A stretch of 64,000 nucleotides of DNA. Source: Verrucomicrobiota bacterium (GTDB lineage: Bacteria > Verrucomicrobiota > Verrucomicrobiia > Chthoniobacterales > SZAS-18). The translations under genes and the position numbers were made by a program. The stretch's first letter is position 1; each line of letters begins with the position of its first letter. Below are positions 17,474-26,525 of the stretch, piece by piece. A model generated the notes under the pieces. It was given only the letters and a program-made list of their open reading frames with translations, had not been told where the DNA came from and searched no databases. The stretch covers positions 1-64,000 of the forward strand of contig JAFEGM010000027.1 of the NCBI GenBank assembly GCA_018240025.1. Direction: 5' to 3'.

Positions 17474-19240
17474 ATGTGGACCGACGTGAAGAAAGGCGTG
17501 CGCTGGGTGCTCGGCACCGGGCCGCGGCGCATTTCGATGGATCCGGTCTTCGAAGCGGAGCGGCTTCGGCGCGAGAAATGGGCACGCATTCTGATCCTCC
17601 TCGGGCTGATCTTCGTGGTCGGGGCGGTGTATGCGACGCCGCACCTGTGGCGGCAGCTGCAGAACTGGCGGGCCGACCGCATCGGCGCCGAGGCGTTGCG
17701 GGCGTGGGAATCCGGTGATGGGACCGAGGCCGGACGATTGGCCGTCGAGGCCGCGCAGATCGCCCCGCGGCATCCGACCGTGCTGCTCGCGCGAGCCCGG
17801 TTGGCCGAGACGGACGAACCCGCCGAGGCGGTGGTCGCCTGGGAACGCGTGCTCGAGCAGCGTCCGGAGGAATCGACCTACCGCATCGAACTCGCCTTCG
17901 CCCTGCACCGCGCCGGGCGCATCGGCGAAGCCCAGCGCGCACTGGAGCGGGCAGGCGAAGCACTCCGCACCGCGCGCGGCCAGTGGATTGCCGGACTCGT
18001 GGCCGCCGCCCGCGGTGACACCGACCGGGCGCAGGCCTGCCTGCGTCAGGCGCTGGCCCTGGGCCTGAAGGATCCCGTCGAGGCCCGGCTGGCACTGGCG
18101 GCGCTGCTCATCGAAACGCCCGCGCACGCGGAAGCCCGCGGGCTCCTCGAACCGCTGGAGAAGCATCCGCGCTTCGGTCGGCGCGCACGCGGGCTGCTCG
18201 CCGAGGAAGCGCGCGCGGCAGGCGATCCGGCCAGGGCGGTGCAGCTGGCGCGCACTTTGGTGCTGCCCCCCGGCGTGGAGCCGGAGGATCAGGTGCGGCT
18301 GACCCGGCTGCTGGTCGCCACGCAAAGTTGGGTGGCACTGGAGGAACACATCGATGCGCTCGTGCCGTTTGCGCGGACGAATCGGAAGCTGGCGGCGGTC
18401 CAACTCGCTTGCCTGCTCGAGCTCGGCCGCTTCGTGCAGGCCGAGGGCTGGCTGAACGATCTGCCGCCGGAGATTCGCAATTCGGCCGAAGTGACCCCGC
18501 TGGCCGCGCGCACCGCCGCCCGCGAGCAGCGGCAGGAGGCGCTCCTGCGCGAGACCCTGCGCCGCGGCGATTGGACCGGCGCGGAAGTCGCCCAAGTAGC
18601 GAACTCGGCGCGCCTGGCCGAATTCGAGCAGCGCGACCGCCTCCGGCAGGAGCGCTGGCAGAAGGCCATCGCGCAGGCGGGAGCCGATGCCGACAAGCTC
18701 CGCCTGCTGGCCACGCTGGCGCAGGACTGGCGCTGGGCCCGCGAGCGCAGCCAACTGTTGAGCGTGCTGGCCACTCATCCCGACGCCCGTCGCTCCGAGC
18801 TGCACGCCTGGCGGGAGGCAGCGGCCCAGCAGCGCGACACCTCCGGCTTGGCCAGTGCCTGCCGGCTACTGCTGGCCGCAGGCGAGCGACGCACCGACGT
18901 GCGGGCCGATTTCGTGCGGGCCCATCTGCTGCTCGGGCTCGAACCCGAACGCGCCCGCCAGACCGCGGCGGAACTCTACGCGCAGGAGCCGGGCCAGCCC
19001 GCTGTCGTGGCCGCCTACGCCGCCTCGCTGCGACGTCAGCGCCAGCCCGCCGAGGCGCTCGCTGCGCTGGACCGGGCCGCCGCGCAGGGACTGCGCAGCA
19101 CGAGCCTCGCATTCGAACGCGCGCTGAGCCTGCAGGCACTCAACCGGCTGGAAGAAGCTGCGAGTGCCGCCGTCGCCGCGCGGGACGAGGAGCTCATGCC
19201 GGAGGAGATCGCGCTGCTCAAGGCGCTGCGGGCACGCTGA
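17474..19240 (+). CDS. Membrane-anchored tetratricopeptide repeat protein
   Basis: A 588-residue protein with one membrane helix near residues 38-54 (ARILILLGLIFVVGAVY). This is followed by a long all-alpha region rich in Ala/Arg/Glu that folds as TPR repeats, for example AVVAWERVLEQRPEESTYRI and DTDRAQACLRQALALGLKD, and a C-terminal block AEALAALDRAAAQGLRS. It is likely a periplasm-facing scaffold; the partner is unknown. A start at 17537 (MDPVFEAERL) is also possible. The hydrolase gene follows 55 bp downstream. Confidence 0.75.
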   Translation: MWTDVKKGVRWVLGTGPRRISMDPVFEAERLRREKWARILILLGLIFVVGAVYATPHLWRQLQNWRADRIGAEALRAWESGDGTEAGRLAVEAAQIAPRHPTVLLARARLAETDEPAEAVVAWERVLEQRPEESTYRIELAFALHRAGRIGEAQRALERAGEALRTARGQWIAGLVAAARGDTDRAQACLRQALALGLKDPVEARLALAALLIETPAHAEARGLLEPLEKHPRFGRRARGLLAEEARAAGDPARAVQLARTLVLPPGVEPEDQVRLTRLLVATQSWVALEEHIDALVPFARTNRKLAAVQLACLLELGRFVQAEGWLNDLPPEIRNSAEVTPLAARTAAREQRQEALLRETLRRGDWTGAEVAQVANSARLAEFEQRDRLRQERWQKAIAQAGADADKLRLLATLAQDWRWARERSQLLSVLATHPDARRSELHAWREAAAQQRDTSGLASACRLLLAAGERRTDVRADFVRAHLLLGLEPERARQTAAELYAQEPGQPAVVAAYAASLRRQRQPAEALAALDRAAAQGLRSTSLAFERALSLQALNRLEEAASAAVAARDEELMPEEIALLKALRAR

Positions 19241-19295
19241 GGCGAGCGCACTTTGACCGCGGCGGCGCTTGCCCGCGCGACCGGGCTGCGCACGA

Positions 19296-20033
19296 ATGGA
19301 CATGCGCTTGGGCCTCCGCCTTCTGCCACTCCTTGCTGCTCTTTTCGTCACGCGTGCTTTGCCCGCCGCGGTGCCTTTCGAATCGGCCGACTTCACCAGC
19401 GGCGGCAAGAAGATCCGGCTCGATCTCCTGCTGCCCGCGCCCGCCGCGAGCAAGCCGCCCGTCATTCTCCTCGCCCACGGAGCCAACGGCACCGGCGAGG
19501 GGCCCGGCCCCGGCAGCTGCGCGGCACTCGCCCAGGCGCTGCAGCAGCGCGGCTTCGCGGTGGCGGTGGTGCACTACTTCGATCGCACCGGCGTGACGGT
19601 GGCCGATGCGGCCAGCCCGGTGCGCGATCTCCCGCTTTGGTACACGACGCTCACCGACGCGGTCGGCGCGCTGGCCAAACACCCCGCGGTGGATCGCCGC
19701 CGCATTCATCTGCTCGGGATCTCGCTCGGTGGCACGCTGGCGGTGACCGTGGCCGCCTTCGATCCGCGGGTGCAGGGCCTCGTCAGCTGGTTCGGCGGAT
19801 TCCAGCCGGCCACCGAGTCGCAGATCAAGCGTCTGCCTCCCACCCTCGTGCTGCACGGCGAGCAGGATCGCGTCGTGCCGGTCGAGCAGGCGCGACGACT
19901 GGCGGCGGTGGCCCAGCGCCTGGGCGGGCGGCACGAGCTGAAGATCTACCCGGACTCCGGCCACGGCTTCCAGGCGGCCGACCAGCAGGATGCGATCGCC
20001 CGCGTGGCGGCGTTCCTGCAAGCCGCGAAATGA
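19296..20033 (+). CDS. Secreted dienelactone hydrolase-like alpha/beta hydrolase
   Basis: About 245 residues with a signal peptide (MDMRLGLRLLPLLAALFV, cleaved after LPAA). The alpha/beta hydrolase core shows the nucleophile elbow GISLGG (serine, where classic dienelactone hydrolases have cysteine), an acid in LVLHGEQDRVVPV and the catalytic histidine in DSGHGF. It is a periplasmic or exported esterase-type enzyme; the substrate is unknown. Start codons at 19296 or 19302 fit the signal peptide better than the ATG at 19269. Confidence 0.8.
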   Translation: MDMRLGLRLLPLLAALFVTRALPAAVPFESADFTSGGKKIRLDLLLPAPAASKPPVILLAHGANGTGEGPGPGSCAALAQALQQRGFAVAVVHYFDRTGVTVADAASPVRDLPLWYTTLTDAVGALAKHPAVDRRRIHLLGISLGGTLAVTVAAFDPRVQGLVSWFGGFQPATESQIKRLPPTLVLHGEQDRVVPVEQARRLAAVAQRLGGRHELKIYPDSGHGFQAADQQDAIARVAAFLQAAK

Positions 20034-20048
20034 CGGCGCTGGCCCGCC

Positions 20049-20717
20049 TCAGCGCGCCGACCGCCGACGCCACCGCGCCAGCGCCAGCGCCGTGCCCGCC
20101 AGCGTGCCTGCCAGCCACGTGCCCGGCTCTGGGACGCCCGTGATCTGCAGACTCCAGCTCACCAGCGTGCCCTGCCCGACGCCGGCCACATCGGCCACGA
20201 AGAGGGTCCAGCCGCCGTTGGCATCGAGCCCGTTGAACGAGGAGAGGAAGGCCGTGCGCGGGTCGGTGTCGAGCGCCCCGGCAGGGTCGACGTTGCGGCC
20301 GTCGACCTGCCAGTTTCCGCCGCTGAGCGCTCCGCCGAGCGGGTTCTGCGTGCCCTGATATTGATGAATGTCCACCAGCGCGCTGCCGGTGAAGGTCACG
20401 TTGCTGAGGCCGCTGTCGGTGTAGCCGAAGGGATTGCCGGTGGTCGAGCCCACCCGATTCAACAGCACCGCGAAGCCGGTACCGTGCGTAAGGTAGACGT
20501 AGTAATCGCCATTGAATCCGCCGGCGATGTTCAGCGTGACCTTCAGGTCGGTGATCGAGCCGATCGCGCTGGTGATCGACCGCAGATCGGCCAGGCCCGT
20601 CGGGTCGTTGTCGGGAATGGTCGAATTGAGCGTGAAGGTGTAGTTCTCGATCGTCTGCGCGTGCAGCGGCGCGGCGGCGAGCAGGACGAGAGCGGCGGCG
20701 GCGAGCGAGCGTTTCAT
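20049..20717 (-). CDS. PEP-CTERM protein with a proprotein-convertase P-like domain
   Basis: A 222-residue secreted protein. A signal peptide (cleaved near PLHAQ) leads into a beta-sandwich with IPDNDPTGLADL, VTLNIAGGFNGDYYVYLTHG, GGNWQVDGRNVDPAG and GWTLFVADVAGVGQGTLVSW, the pattern of P/homoB domains that follow subtilases. The C-terminus is VPEPGTWLAGTLAGTALALA followed by RWRRR, a complete PEP-CTERM sorting signal. It is therefore expected to be cleaved by an exosortase and kept at the surface or in the matrix. No protease domain is present and no exosortase gene is in the window. It sits 19 bp downstream of the collar protein gene, on the same strand. Confidence 0.9.
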   Translation of the reverse strand: MKRSLAAAALVLLAAAPLHAQTIENYTFTLNSTIPDNDPTGLADLRSITSAIGSITDLKVTLNIAGGFNGDYYVYLTHGTGFAVLLNRVGSTTGNPFGYTDSGLSNVTFTGSALVDIHQYQGTQNPLGGALSGGNWQVDGRNVDPAGALDTDPRTAFLSSFNGLDANGGWTLFVADVAGVGQGTLVSWSLQITGVPEPGTWLAGTLAGTALALARWRRRSAR

Positions 20718-20736
20718 GCGCGAGGAATCAATGAGG

Positions 20737-23700
20737 TCACGGAGCGAGGATGACGCGGTAGAACCGATTCGGCGGCAGCACCGGACTGGGGTCGGTCAGC
20801 ACCAGCCGGCCCTGGGCATTGGTGGTCTGCGGGCTGCCCAGCGACTGCCAGGCCGCGCCCATGTCGTCGGTGTATTGCAGCTGGTACGAGCGGCCGACGA
20901 TGCCGTAGGCCGTGAGCGTGGGTACGCCGCCCGGCATGGTCAGGCCGGTGATGTTCTGCGTCCCGGCGCCGCTCGAGGTGACCGTCACATTGACCGTCCC
21001 CATGGCGAAACCGCCGCGACCGTCGGACACCGTGTAGGTGAAGCTGTCGCCCCCGGCAAAGGAGGTCGGCGGCGCGTAGGTGACCGTGCTGCCGCTCAGG
21101 GTCACGCTCCCGCCCTGCGCGCTGGTGGCGCTGACGCCGGTCAGGCTGAGCGCGTCGCCATCGGCGTCGCGGTCGTTCAGCAGGAACCGTGAGGCTGGAG
21201 CCGAGGCCGTCACGCCCTGCCGCGTGCCGAGCGTATCGGCCCCAGCCACCGGAGCCGTGTTGATGACGAGGGTAAAGTTCTGGGTCGCATCGGGCAGCAC
21301 GCCGTTGCTGGCGGTGAAGACGAGCGGATAGACCCCCGCCGTGCCGACCGCGGGTGGGCCTTCCAGCAGGCCCGTGGCCGGCGTGAACGTCACGCCCGAC
21401 GGCAGCGTGCCGCCCGTCAGGGCGAGCGTGGGCGCTGGCGTGCCGCTGGCGACCACGCTGAACGAGCCGCCGGCGCCGATGGTGAGGATCGTGCTCGCCC
21501 CGCTCAGGAACGACGGCGCGATGCCCGCCCCGAGGACGAAGTCGTTGCCGTTTCCGCCGACGTAGCTGGCGTAGCGCGGCACGCCGCCGAGGCTCAAGGC
21601 CGCGCCTTCGCCCAAGCCGGCGAAGCTGCCGACGATCGCACCCGGGCCCGTCTGGTCGAGTAACGTGAAGGCATCGCCCGCCGTCGGCACGTAGCCGCCC
21701 ACGGCTGTCGCGGTGAAGCCAGCGGCCGGGTCGAGGCTGACCGAACCCGCAGCGGTCATCCGGGTGTAGCTCGAGGCCGAGGCCACCCGTGCCGCGAAAC
21801 TGCCGGTGCTCGTGAAGGCGACGTTCCCGCCGAAGGCCAGCGTCGTGAAGTTGGCCGCGCTGACCGCGCCTTCGACGCGGACCGGACTGGTCGATTCGCC
21901 CACCACCACGGTGGCGGCACGGAACAGGTCCAGCGTGCTTGCGGGCAGCCCCAGCTGCGCGGGACCGTCCGCGCCCCCAACGGCGATGGTCCGGCCGATG
22001 GTTTGCGTCCGCACCTTGATCGTGCCGTTCCCGGCGTCGATCACGCCGTCATTCAGGGCGAGTCGGTCGGAGGCGAATTCGAGGCCGCCCCCGTTGGTCG
22101 AGATGGACGCATGGACCCCCAGGCTGATCAGGCCACCGCCGGTGCCGTCCGTATCGCTCTGGAGGATGGTGTGCAGCTTGCCGCTGGTGCTCACCACCGT
22201 GCCGCCCGTCTGCGCGGCGAGATCGGCGGTCGGTAGAACCACGCTGGCTCGGGCTTTCAGGGTCAGGGTGGCATCTGCGCCGCTGGTCTTCCGAATGTCG
22301 CCGCGAAGTTGGACGTTGCCGCGTGTCGCTGAGCTGGCCGTGAAACAGGCCGGCACGGTGGCGCCCCAGACACCGCCGCTGCCCCAGAGCGGCGGGCTGA
22401 CGATGCTGCTGTCGCCGTCGGCCTCGAGCGTGATGTCGCCGCTCGCGACGATCACCCCCGGCGTGCCCGGCGCGGGCGTGCCCACGTCGCCCAGGCCGAT
22501 GAAATCAGCCTTCAGCGAGATCTTCCTGCCCGCGCCCGCGAGAGCCACGGTGGCGTTGTTGATCTCGATGACATCGGCGTCGCCCCCGCCCGCGTCGACC
22601 GTGAAATCGCCCTGCATGGCGCTGCCGAGGCCGGTCAGCACGAAGTAGTCGTTCTCCGCGTCGTCGCCCAGGATGGTCAGGCTCCCTGTGATGGCGCCAT
22701 ACTTGATGCTCTCGAGGCCGCCGCTGAAAGTCACCTCGGTGTTCACCCCACCATCGACCGCCGAGACGGTCGTCGTGACCGGGTCCACGACCGTGCCGTT
22801 CGGGTCGATGCGGATGATGGCCACACCCACGGTCGACCCGCTGAAGTCGACCGGCTCGAGATTGTCGAAGACGATCCGGCCGATGTCGGTGTCGATCGTG
22901 CCGTTGCCGAGACCGGTGACATCGTACTCCACCGAGGAGAACGATCCGATGACCGCCAGCGTGTCGCCGGGGACCGTGCCCGGACCGCGGCCATCGACCG
23001 AGATGCCATTGGCCGGGTAGAGATTGCCGGCGCTCGAATCGATCGTGAAGCGATCCACCGAGTCGCTGCCGATGAGCCGGATCTGATCGACCGTCGCCAA
23101 GGGCACCCGGATGGTGTGGGCATCGACGAGTGTAACGCCAGTCCCAGCGCTGAAGCTTCGCACCGGATCGTAGATCTGGAGATAGGGCACGCCTCCATCC
23201 TCGACATAACTCAGCACCGTGTCGGCCCCGGCGGGCGAGAGCGCGGCGGTCACCGTGAGAACCCCGCCGGCCAACGTGACGGGGATGTCGGCTCCGGCTT
23301 CGCGGTTGATCGCAATGGTATAACTCTGCGTCGTCACCGTGTCCTGAGCGGTGACCTGCACGACGACGTTGTTGCTGCCGACGAGCAGCGAGACCGTCGA
23401 GCTGTTCGTCGCCACGCCGTTGATCCGGACCGTTGCGCCGGCCTGCGACGGCGTGGCCGAGACGACCACCGAGCTGGTCGCGTTCGGGACGATCGACGTG
23501 TAGCTGAAGACATTGCTCCCGAAGGTCGGCGAGAGCGTGGCGGGCGTCGCGCTGAGGGCGGCCAACGTGGCCACATTGCTCAGCGTGGTGAAGGTGCCCA
23601 CGGTCGAATAGCTCGTGCCTTCGGAGTTCGTCGCGTAGGCCGCGTAGCTGTAGCTCGTGCCGGGCGAGAGCGAAGACACGCCGATCGTGAAGACACCGGT

Positions 23701-25884
23701 GGTGCCGCTGGCGGACGCGCTGAGCACGCCCGGGCCGCCGAGCTGCGGATTGGAGTTCGTGGCCGTCGGCGCATAAACCACGCCGCGGGCGCTGACTGCG
23801 CCGCCGCCATCGGACGTGACGTTGCCCCCGAGCGTCGCCGACACTCCGGTGATGGCCGTGCTGCTCGGCGACGTCACGGTCGGGGGATTCGGCCGACGAG
23901 TGATGGAGATCGTGTAGCTCTGCGTCGTGACCGTGTCCTGGGCGGTCACCTGCACGTTGATGCTATTCGTGCCGACCAGGAGAGAGACCGTCGAGCTGCT
24001 CGTCGCGACGCCATTGATCCGCACCGACGCGCCCCCCTGCGTCGGCGTGGCCGAGACCAGCACCGAGTTGGTCGCGTTCGGGACGATCGAAGTGTAGCTG
24101 AAGACGGTGCCGACAAAGGGCGGCGAGAGCGTGGCCGGCGATGCGCTCAGGCTGCTCAGCGTGGCCACATTGCTCAGCGTGGTGAACGTGCCCACGGTCG
24201 AATAGCTCGTGCCGACCGAGTTGGTCGCGTAGGCCGCATAGCTGTAGGACGTGCCGGGCGTGAGCGAGGCCACATTGACCGTGAAAACCCCGGTCGTGCC
24301 CGTGGCCGTGGCGGAGAGCACCCCACCGCCGCCGAGCTGCGGATTGCCATTGGTGGCCGTCGGCGCGTAGACCACGCCGCGCGCGCTGATGGTCGCGCCG
24401 CCATCGGAGGTCACGTTGCCTCCGAGCGTGGCCGCCACGCCGGTCACGCCCGTGGCGGTCGGCGAAGTCACGGTCGGCGGGGAACTCGCCACCGGCAGGG
24501 AATGCGTGTGGGCCGGAATGTTGCCGGCGACGAGGGCCGGGAACGTCTCGCTCCCGAACTTGGAAGCGAGCGGACGGGCCGGGCTGTAGCTGGCCGCGAC
24601 GCGGCCGCGGAGGTCGGGCACGCCGACGGTCGAGAAGCCGTCCCCACCCCAGATGTCGCCCACCAGAAACGAGTAGTTCTCGAACTCCGGATTCGCATTC
24701 ACGAAGTCGTAGATGGTGCCGTCGCAGGGCACCCAGATCGTGTAGGCGGAGGAGGGATTGATGTTCAGGGCCCGCGCGAAATACCGCAATTCCCCCAGTG
24801 CGCCGCTCGCCAGACTGCCGGCGAAAATACCGTAGGGCGCGAAGCCCATGGTCAGCACCGCGAAGGCGGGCGCCAGCGTGCTCGAGCCGCCGCCACCGCC
24901 CGCGCTGCCGGTCGTGCCGCCGGGGTAGGTGTGGGTGTGGCCGGGCAGGTCGGCGAGGGCGAGCGTCTTGGTGTCGGCGCCACCGATTTGGCCGCGCGTG
25001 CGCGTCGGCAGGCCGGGGCCCGTGCCGTCGCTGAGTACGGCGCGGCCGCGCAGATCGGGCACCTGGAAGTTCGCGCCGCTGCCGCCGTAGGTGTAGCCGA
25101 TGGCCGTGAAGAGCTCGGCGTTGGACGCGACCGGCAGCGAGGAGCCGTCGCACAGGATGCCCGGCGGCTGAGCGGTGCCCGCGTGCCAGCGCACCCAGCC
25201 GACGGAATCGGCAAACGTGTTCGGTCCGGCGGCCTTGCGCGCATGGATGAAGGGCGTCAGGACGACGAACGGCGGCATGTTGTTGACCGGCGTGGCGCTG
25301 CCGGTCGAGCCGGTCGCGCCGCCGCTGATCGTGTGCGTGTGGGGCGGCAGATTGGCCTCGACCAGCGTGACCGTCTCGCCGCCGCCGGACTGACCGACCG
25401 TGCGATTGACCAATCCGGCGCCCTGGCCCCGGCCGATCGGCACCCGTCCGCGGAGGTCGGGCAGATTGAAGTTCGCCCCGCTGCCGCCGTACGTGTAGCC
25501 GATGAGGGAGAACAAGCTGGCGTTCTGCGCCACGGGCAGCGACTGTCCTTCGCAACGACGCCAGATCCTGCCGTCCGAGCTGCCATTCTCCAGGATGGTC
25601 CCGTCGAAGGTGAAGGCGCGGATCTCACCGAGATACGGCTCGTCCACCGCCTGCGCCCCGGCGGTCGGAGTGACGCCATTGATGCAAATGCACCACTGAA
25701 TGGCCGTGGTGGGCTTCGTGATGGTGACCGCAGTGGGCGGATTGCCTCCGGTGCTGCCGGTCGTCTGCGCGGCCAGCGGGCTGAGCGCCACGAGGGAAAG
25801 AAGAAGGCCGCCCATTCGCCTTGCTCGCGCTCCAAGCCGAGTCAACTGGGAAGGAACGCGGAGAAGTCGGGTCGCGAAGGACAT
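20737..25884 (-). CDS. Giant secreted protein with three phage tail-collar domains and Ig/cadherin-like repeats
   Basis: A 1715-residue exported protein. The signal peptide near residues 20-40 (GGLLLSLVALSPLAAQ) is followed by three tail-collar domains, with the repeated LPDLRGRVPIGRGQG / VPDLRGRAVLSDGTG / VPDLRGRVAASYSP and PPHTHTISGG / PGHTHTYPGG. Next come two near-identical blocks, each with a TSYSYAAYATNS fibronectin-like part and a cadherin-like beta-sandwich (ATLSPPFVGTVFSYTSIVPN and its copy). Then a beta-rich region, an Ig-like putative domain, and a cadherin-type domain with NDRDADGDALSLTG and GGDSFTYTVSDGRGGF. It ends with a short YQLQYTDDMGAAWQSLG domain. It is probably a surface adhesin or structural exoprotein; it is not in a prophage. 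Confidence 0.8.
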   Translation of the reverse strand: MSFATRLLRVPSQLTRLGARARRMGGLLLSLVALSPLAAQTTGSTGGNPPTAVTITKPTTAIQWCICINGVTPTAGAQAVDEPYLGEIRAFTFDGTILENGSSDGRIWRRCEGQSLPVAQNASLFSLIGYTYGGSGANFNLPDLRGRVPIGRGQGAGLVNRTVGQSGGGETVTLVEANLPPHTHTISGGATGSTGSATPVNNMPPFVVLTPFIHARKAAGPNTFADSVGWVRWHAGTAQPPGILCDGSSLPVASNAELFTAIGYTYGGSGANFQVPDLRGRAVLSDGTGPGLPTRTRGQIGGADTKTLALADLPGHTHTYPGGTTGSAGGGGGSSTLAPAFAVLTMGFAPYGIFAGSLASGALGELRYFARALNINPSSAYTIWVPCDGTIYDFVNANPEFENYSFLVGDIWGGDGFSTVGVPDLRGRVAASYSPARPLASKFGSETFPALVAGNIPAHTHSLPVASSPPTVTSPTATGVTGVAATLGGNVTSDGGATISARGVVYAPTATNGNPQLGGGGVLSATATGTTGVFTVNVASLTPGTSYSYAAYATNSVGTSYSTVGTFTTLSNVATLSSLSASPATLSPPFVGTVFSYTSIVPNATNSVLVSATPTQGGASVRINGVATSSSTVSLLVGTNSINVQVTAQDTVTTQSYTISITRRPNPPTVTSPSSTAITGVSATLGGNVTSDGGGAVSARGVVYAPTATNSNPQLGGPGVLSASASGTTGVFTIGVSSLSPGTSYSYAAYATNSEGTSYSTVGTFTTLSNVATLAALSATPATLSPTFGSNVFSYTSIVPNATSSVVVSATPSQAGATVRINGVATNSSTVSLLVGSNNVVVQVTAQDTVTTQSYTIAINREAGADIPVTLAGGVLTVTAALSPAGADTVLSYVEDGGVPYLQIYDPVRSFSAGTGVTLVDAHTIRVPLATVDQIRLIGSDSVDRFTIDSSAGNLYPANGISVDGRGPGTVPGDTLAVIGSFSSVEYDVTGLGNGTIDTDIGRIVFDNLEPVDFSGSTVGVAIIRIDPNGTVVDPVTTTVSAVDGGVNTEVTFSGGLESIKYGAITGSLTILGDDAENDYFVLTGLGSAMQGDFTVDAGGGDADVIEINNATVALAGAGRKISLKADFIGLGDVGTPAPGTPGVIVASGDITLEADGDSSIVSPPLWGSGGVWGATVPACFTASSATRGNVQLRGDIRKTSGADATLTLKARASVVLPTADLAAQTGGTVVSTSGKLHTILQSDTDGTGGGLISLGVHASISTNGGGLEFASDRLALNDGVIDAGNGTIKVRTQTIGRTIAVGGADGPAQLGLPASTLDLFRAATVVVGESTSPVRVEGAVSAANFTTLAFGGNVAFTSTGSFAARVASASSYTRMTAAGSVSLDPAAGFTATAVGGYVPTAGDAFTLLDQTGPGAIVGSFAGLGEGAALSLGGVPRYASYVGGNGNDFVLGAGIAPSFLSGASTILTIGAGGSFSVVASGTPAPTLALTGGTLPSGVTFTPATGLLEGPPAVGTAGVYPLVFTASNGVLPDATQNFTLVINTAPVAGADTLGTRQGVTASAPASRFLLNDRDADGDALSLTGVSATSAQGGSVTLSGSTVTYAPPTSFAGGDSFTYTVSDGRGGFAMGTVNVTVTSSGAGTQNITGLTMPGGVPTLTAYGIVGRSYQLQYTDDMGAAWQSLGSPQTTNAQGRLVLTDPSPVLPPNRFYRVILAP

Positions 25885-25974
25885 GAGGGTGCGAAGGGCG
25901 GTTACTCCATCACAAAGGCGAGTCGGCGCCGAGGTTGCGGAAATCTTGCCCGATTTCGTCTTTTTTTTCGGGGC

Positions 25975-26523
25975 TCAGTTCGGGGGCCATCGATTCACCT
26001 CTCGAAACCTCCGCCGGACGTGCTCGAGCGCCCGGCGCGTGCACCACGCCTGATAGGGCAATACCAGCATCGGACCCGTGAGACGCGCCAGCCAGAGCGA
26101 CGGCTCGGAAAACGTGCGAATCTCGAACTGCAGCCGGCCCTCGACCTCGCGGAAGCTGAATTCCGCCACGCCGCGCTCGGGGTGGCCGGTCAGCGTCTCG
26201 TAGGCAAAGCCGAGCCGGTCTGCGTCGTCGAAGAGAGCGCAGATGCGCACGGCCAGATGCAACGAAACGCCCCAGCGCCGCGGCGGCAGCCAGACGCGCT
26301 GCAGGAGGTGATCGCCCACGGCCATGGGCCGGCGGGCTTCCTGCCATTCGCCTGCTCCCACCAAGATCTCGGGCGGGAAGATATCGTAGGCGAAGAGGAA
26401 ATCGGTCTGCCAGCGGCGGATCGGCCCCGCCACGTCCAGCGCAATGACGCTCCGCCGCTCGGGCAGGCGCCTCGCGTCGGCGAAATTCGGCGCCAGGCGC
26501 CGCGCCTCGGCCAGGCTGCGCAC
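25975..26523 (-). CDS. DUF1990 family protein
   Basis: About 182 residues with family features RRWQTDFLFAYDIFPPE, AVGDHLLQRVWLPP and a final GPMLVLPYQAWCTRRALEHV. There is no ATG in the right place: the frame starts with TTG-AAC-GTG, and the alcohol dehydrogenase stop TGA lies inside this string (26528-26526). GTG at 26523 is the probable start, TTG at 26529 the alternative; either implies translational coupling to the upstream dehydrogenase. The domain is thought to be a small START-like/lipocalin-like fold; function unknown. Confidence 0.8.
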   Translation of the reverse strand: MRSLAEARRLAPNFADARRLPERRSVIALDVAGPIRRWQTDFLFAYDIFPPEILVGAGEWQEARRPMAVGDHLLQRVWLPPRRWGVSLHLAVRICALFDDADRLGFAYETLTGHPERGVAEFSFREVEGRLQFEIRTFSEPSLWLARLTGPMLVLPYQAWCTRRALEHVRRRFREVNRWPPN

Positions 26524-26525
26524 GT

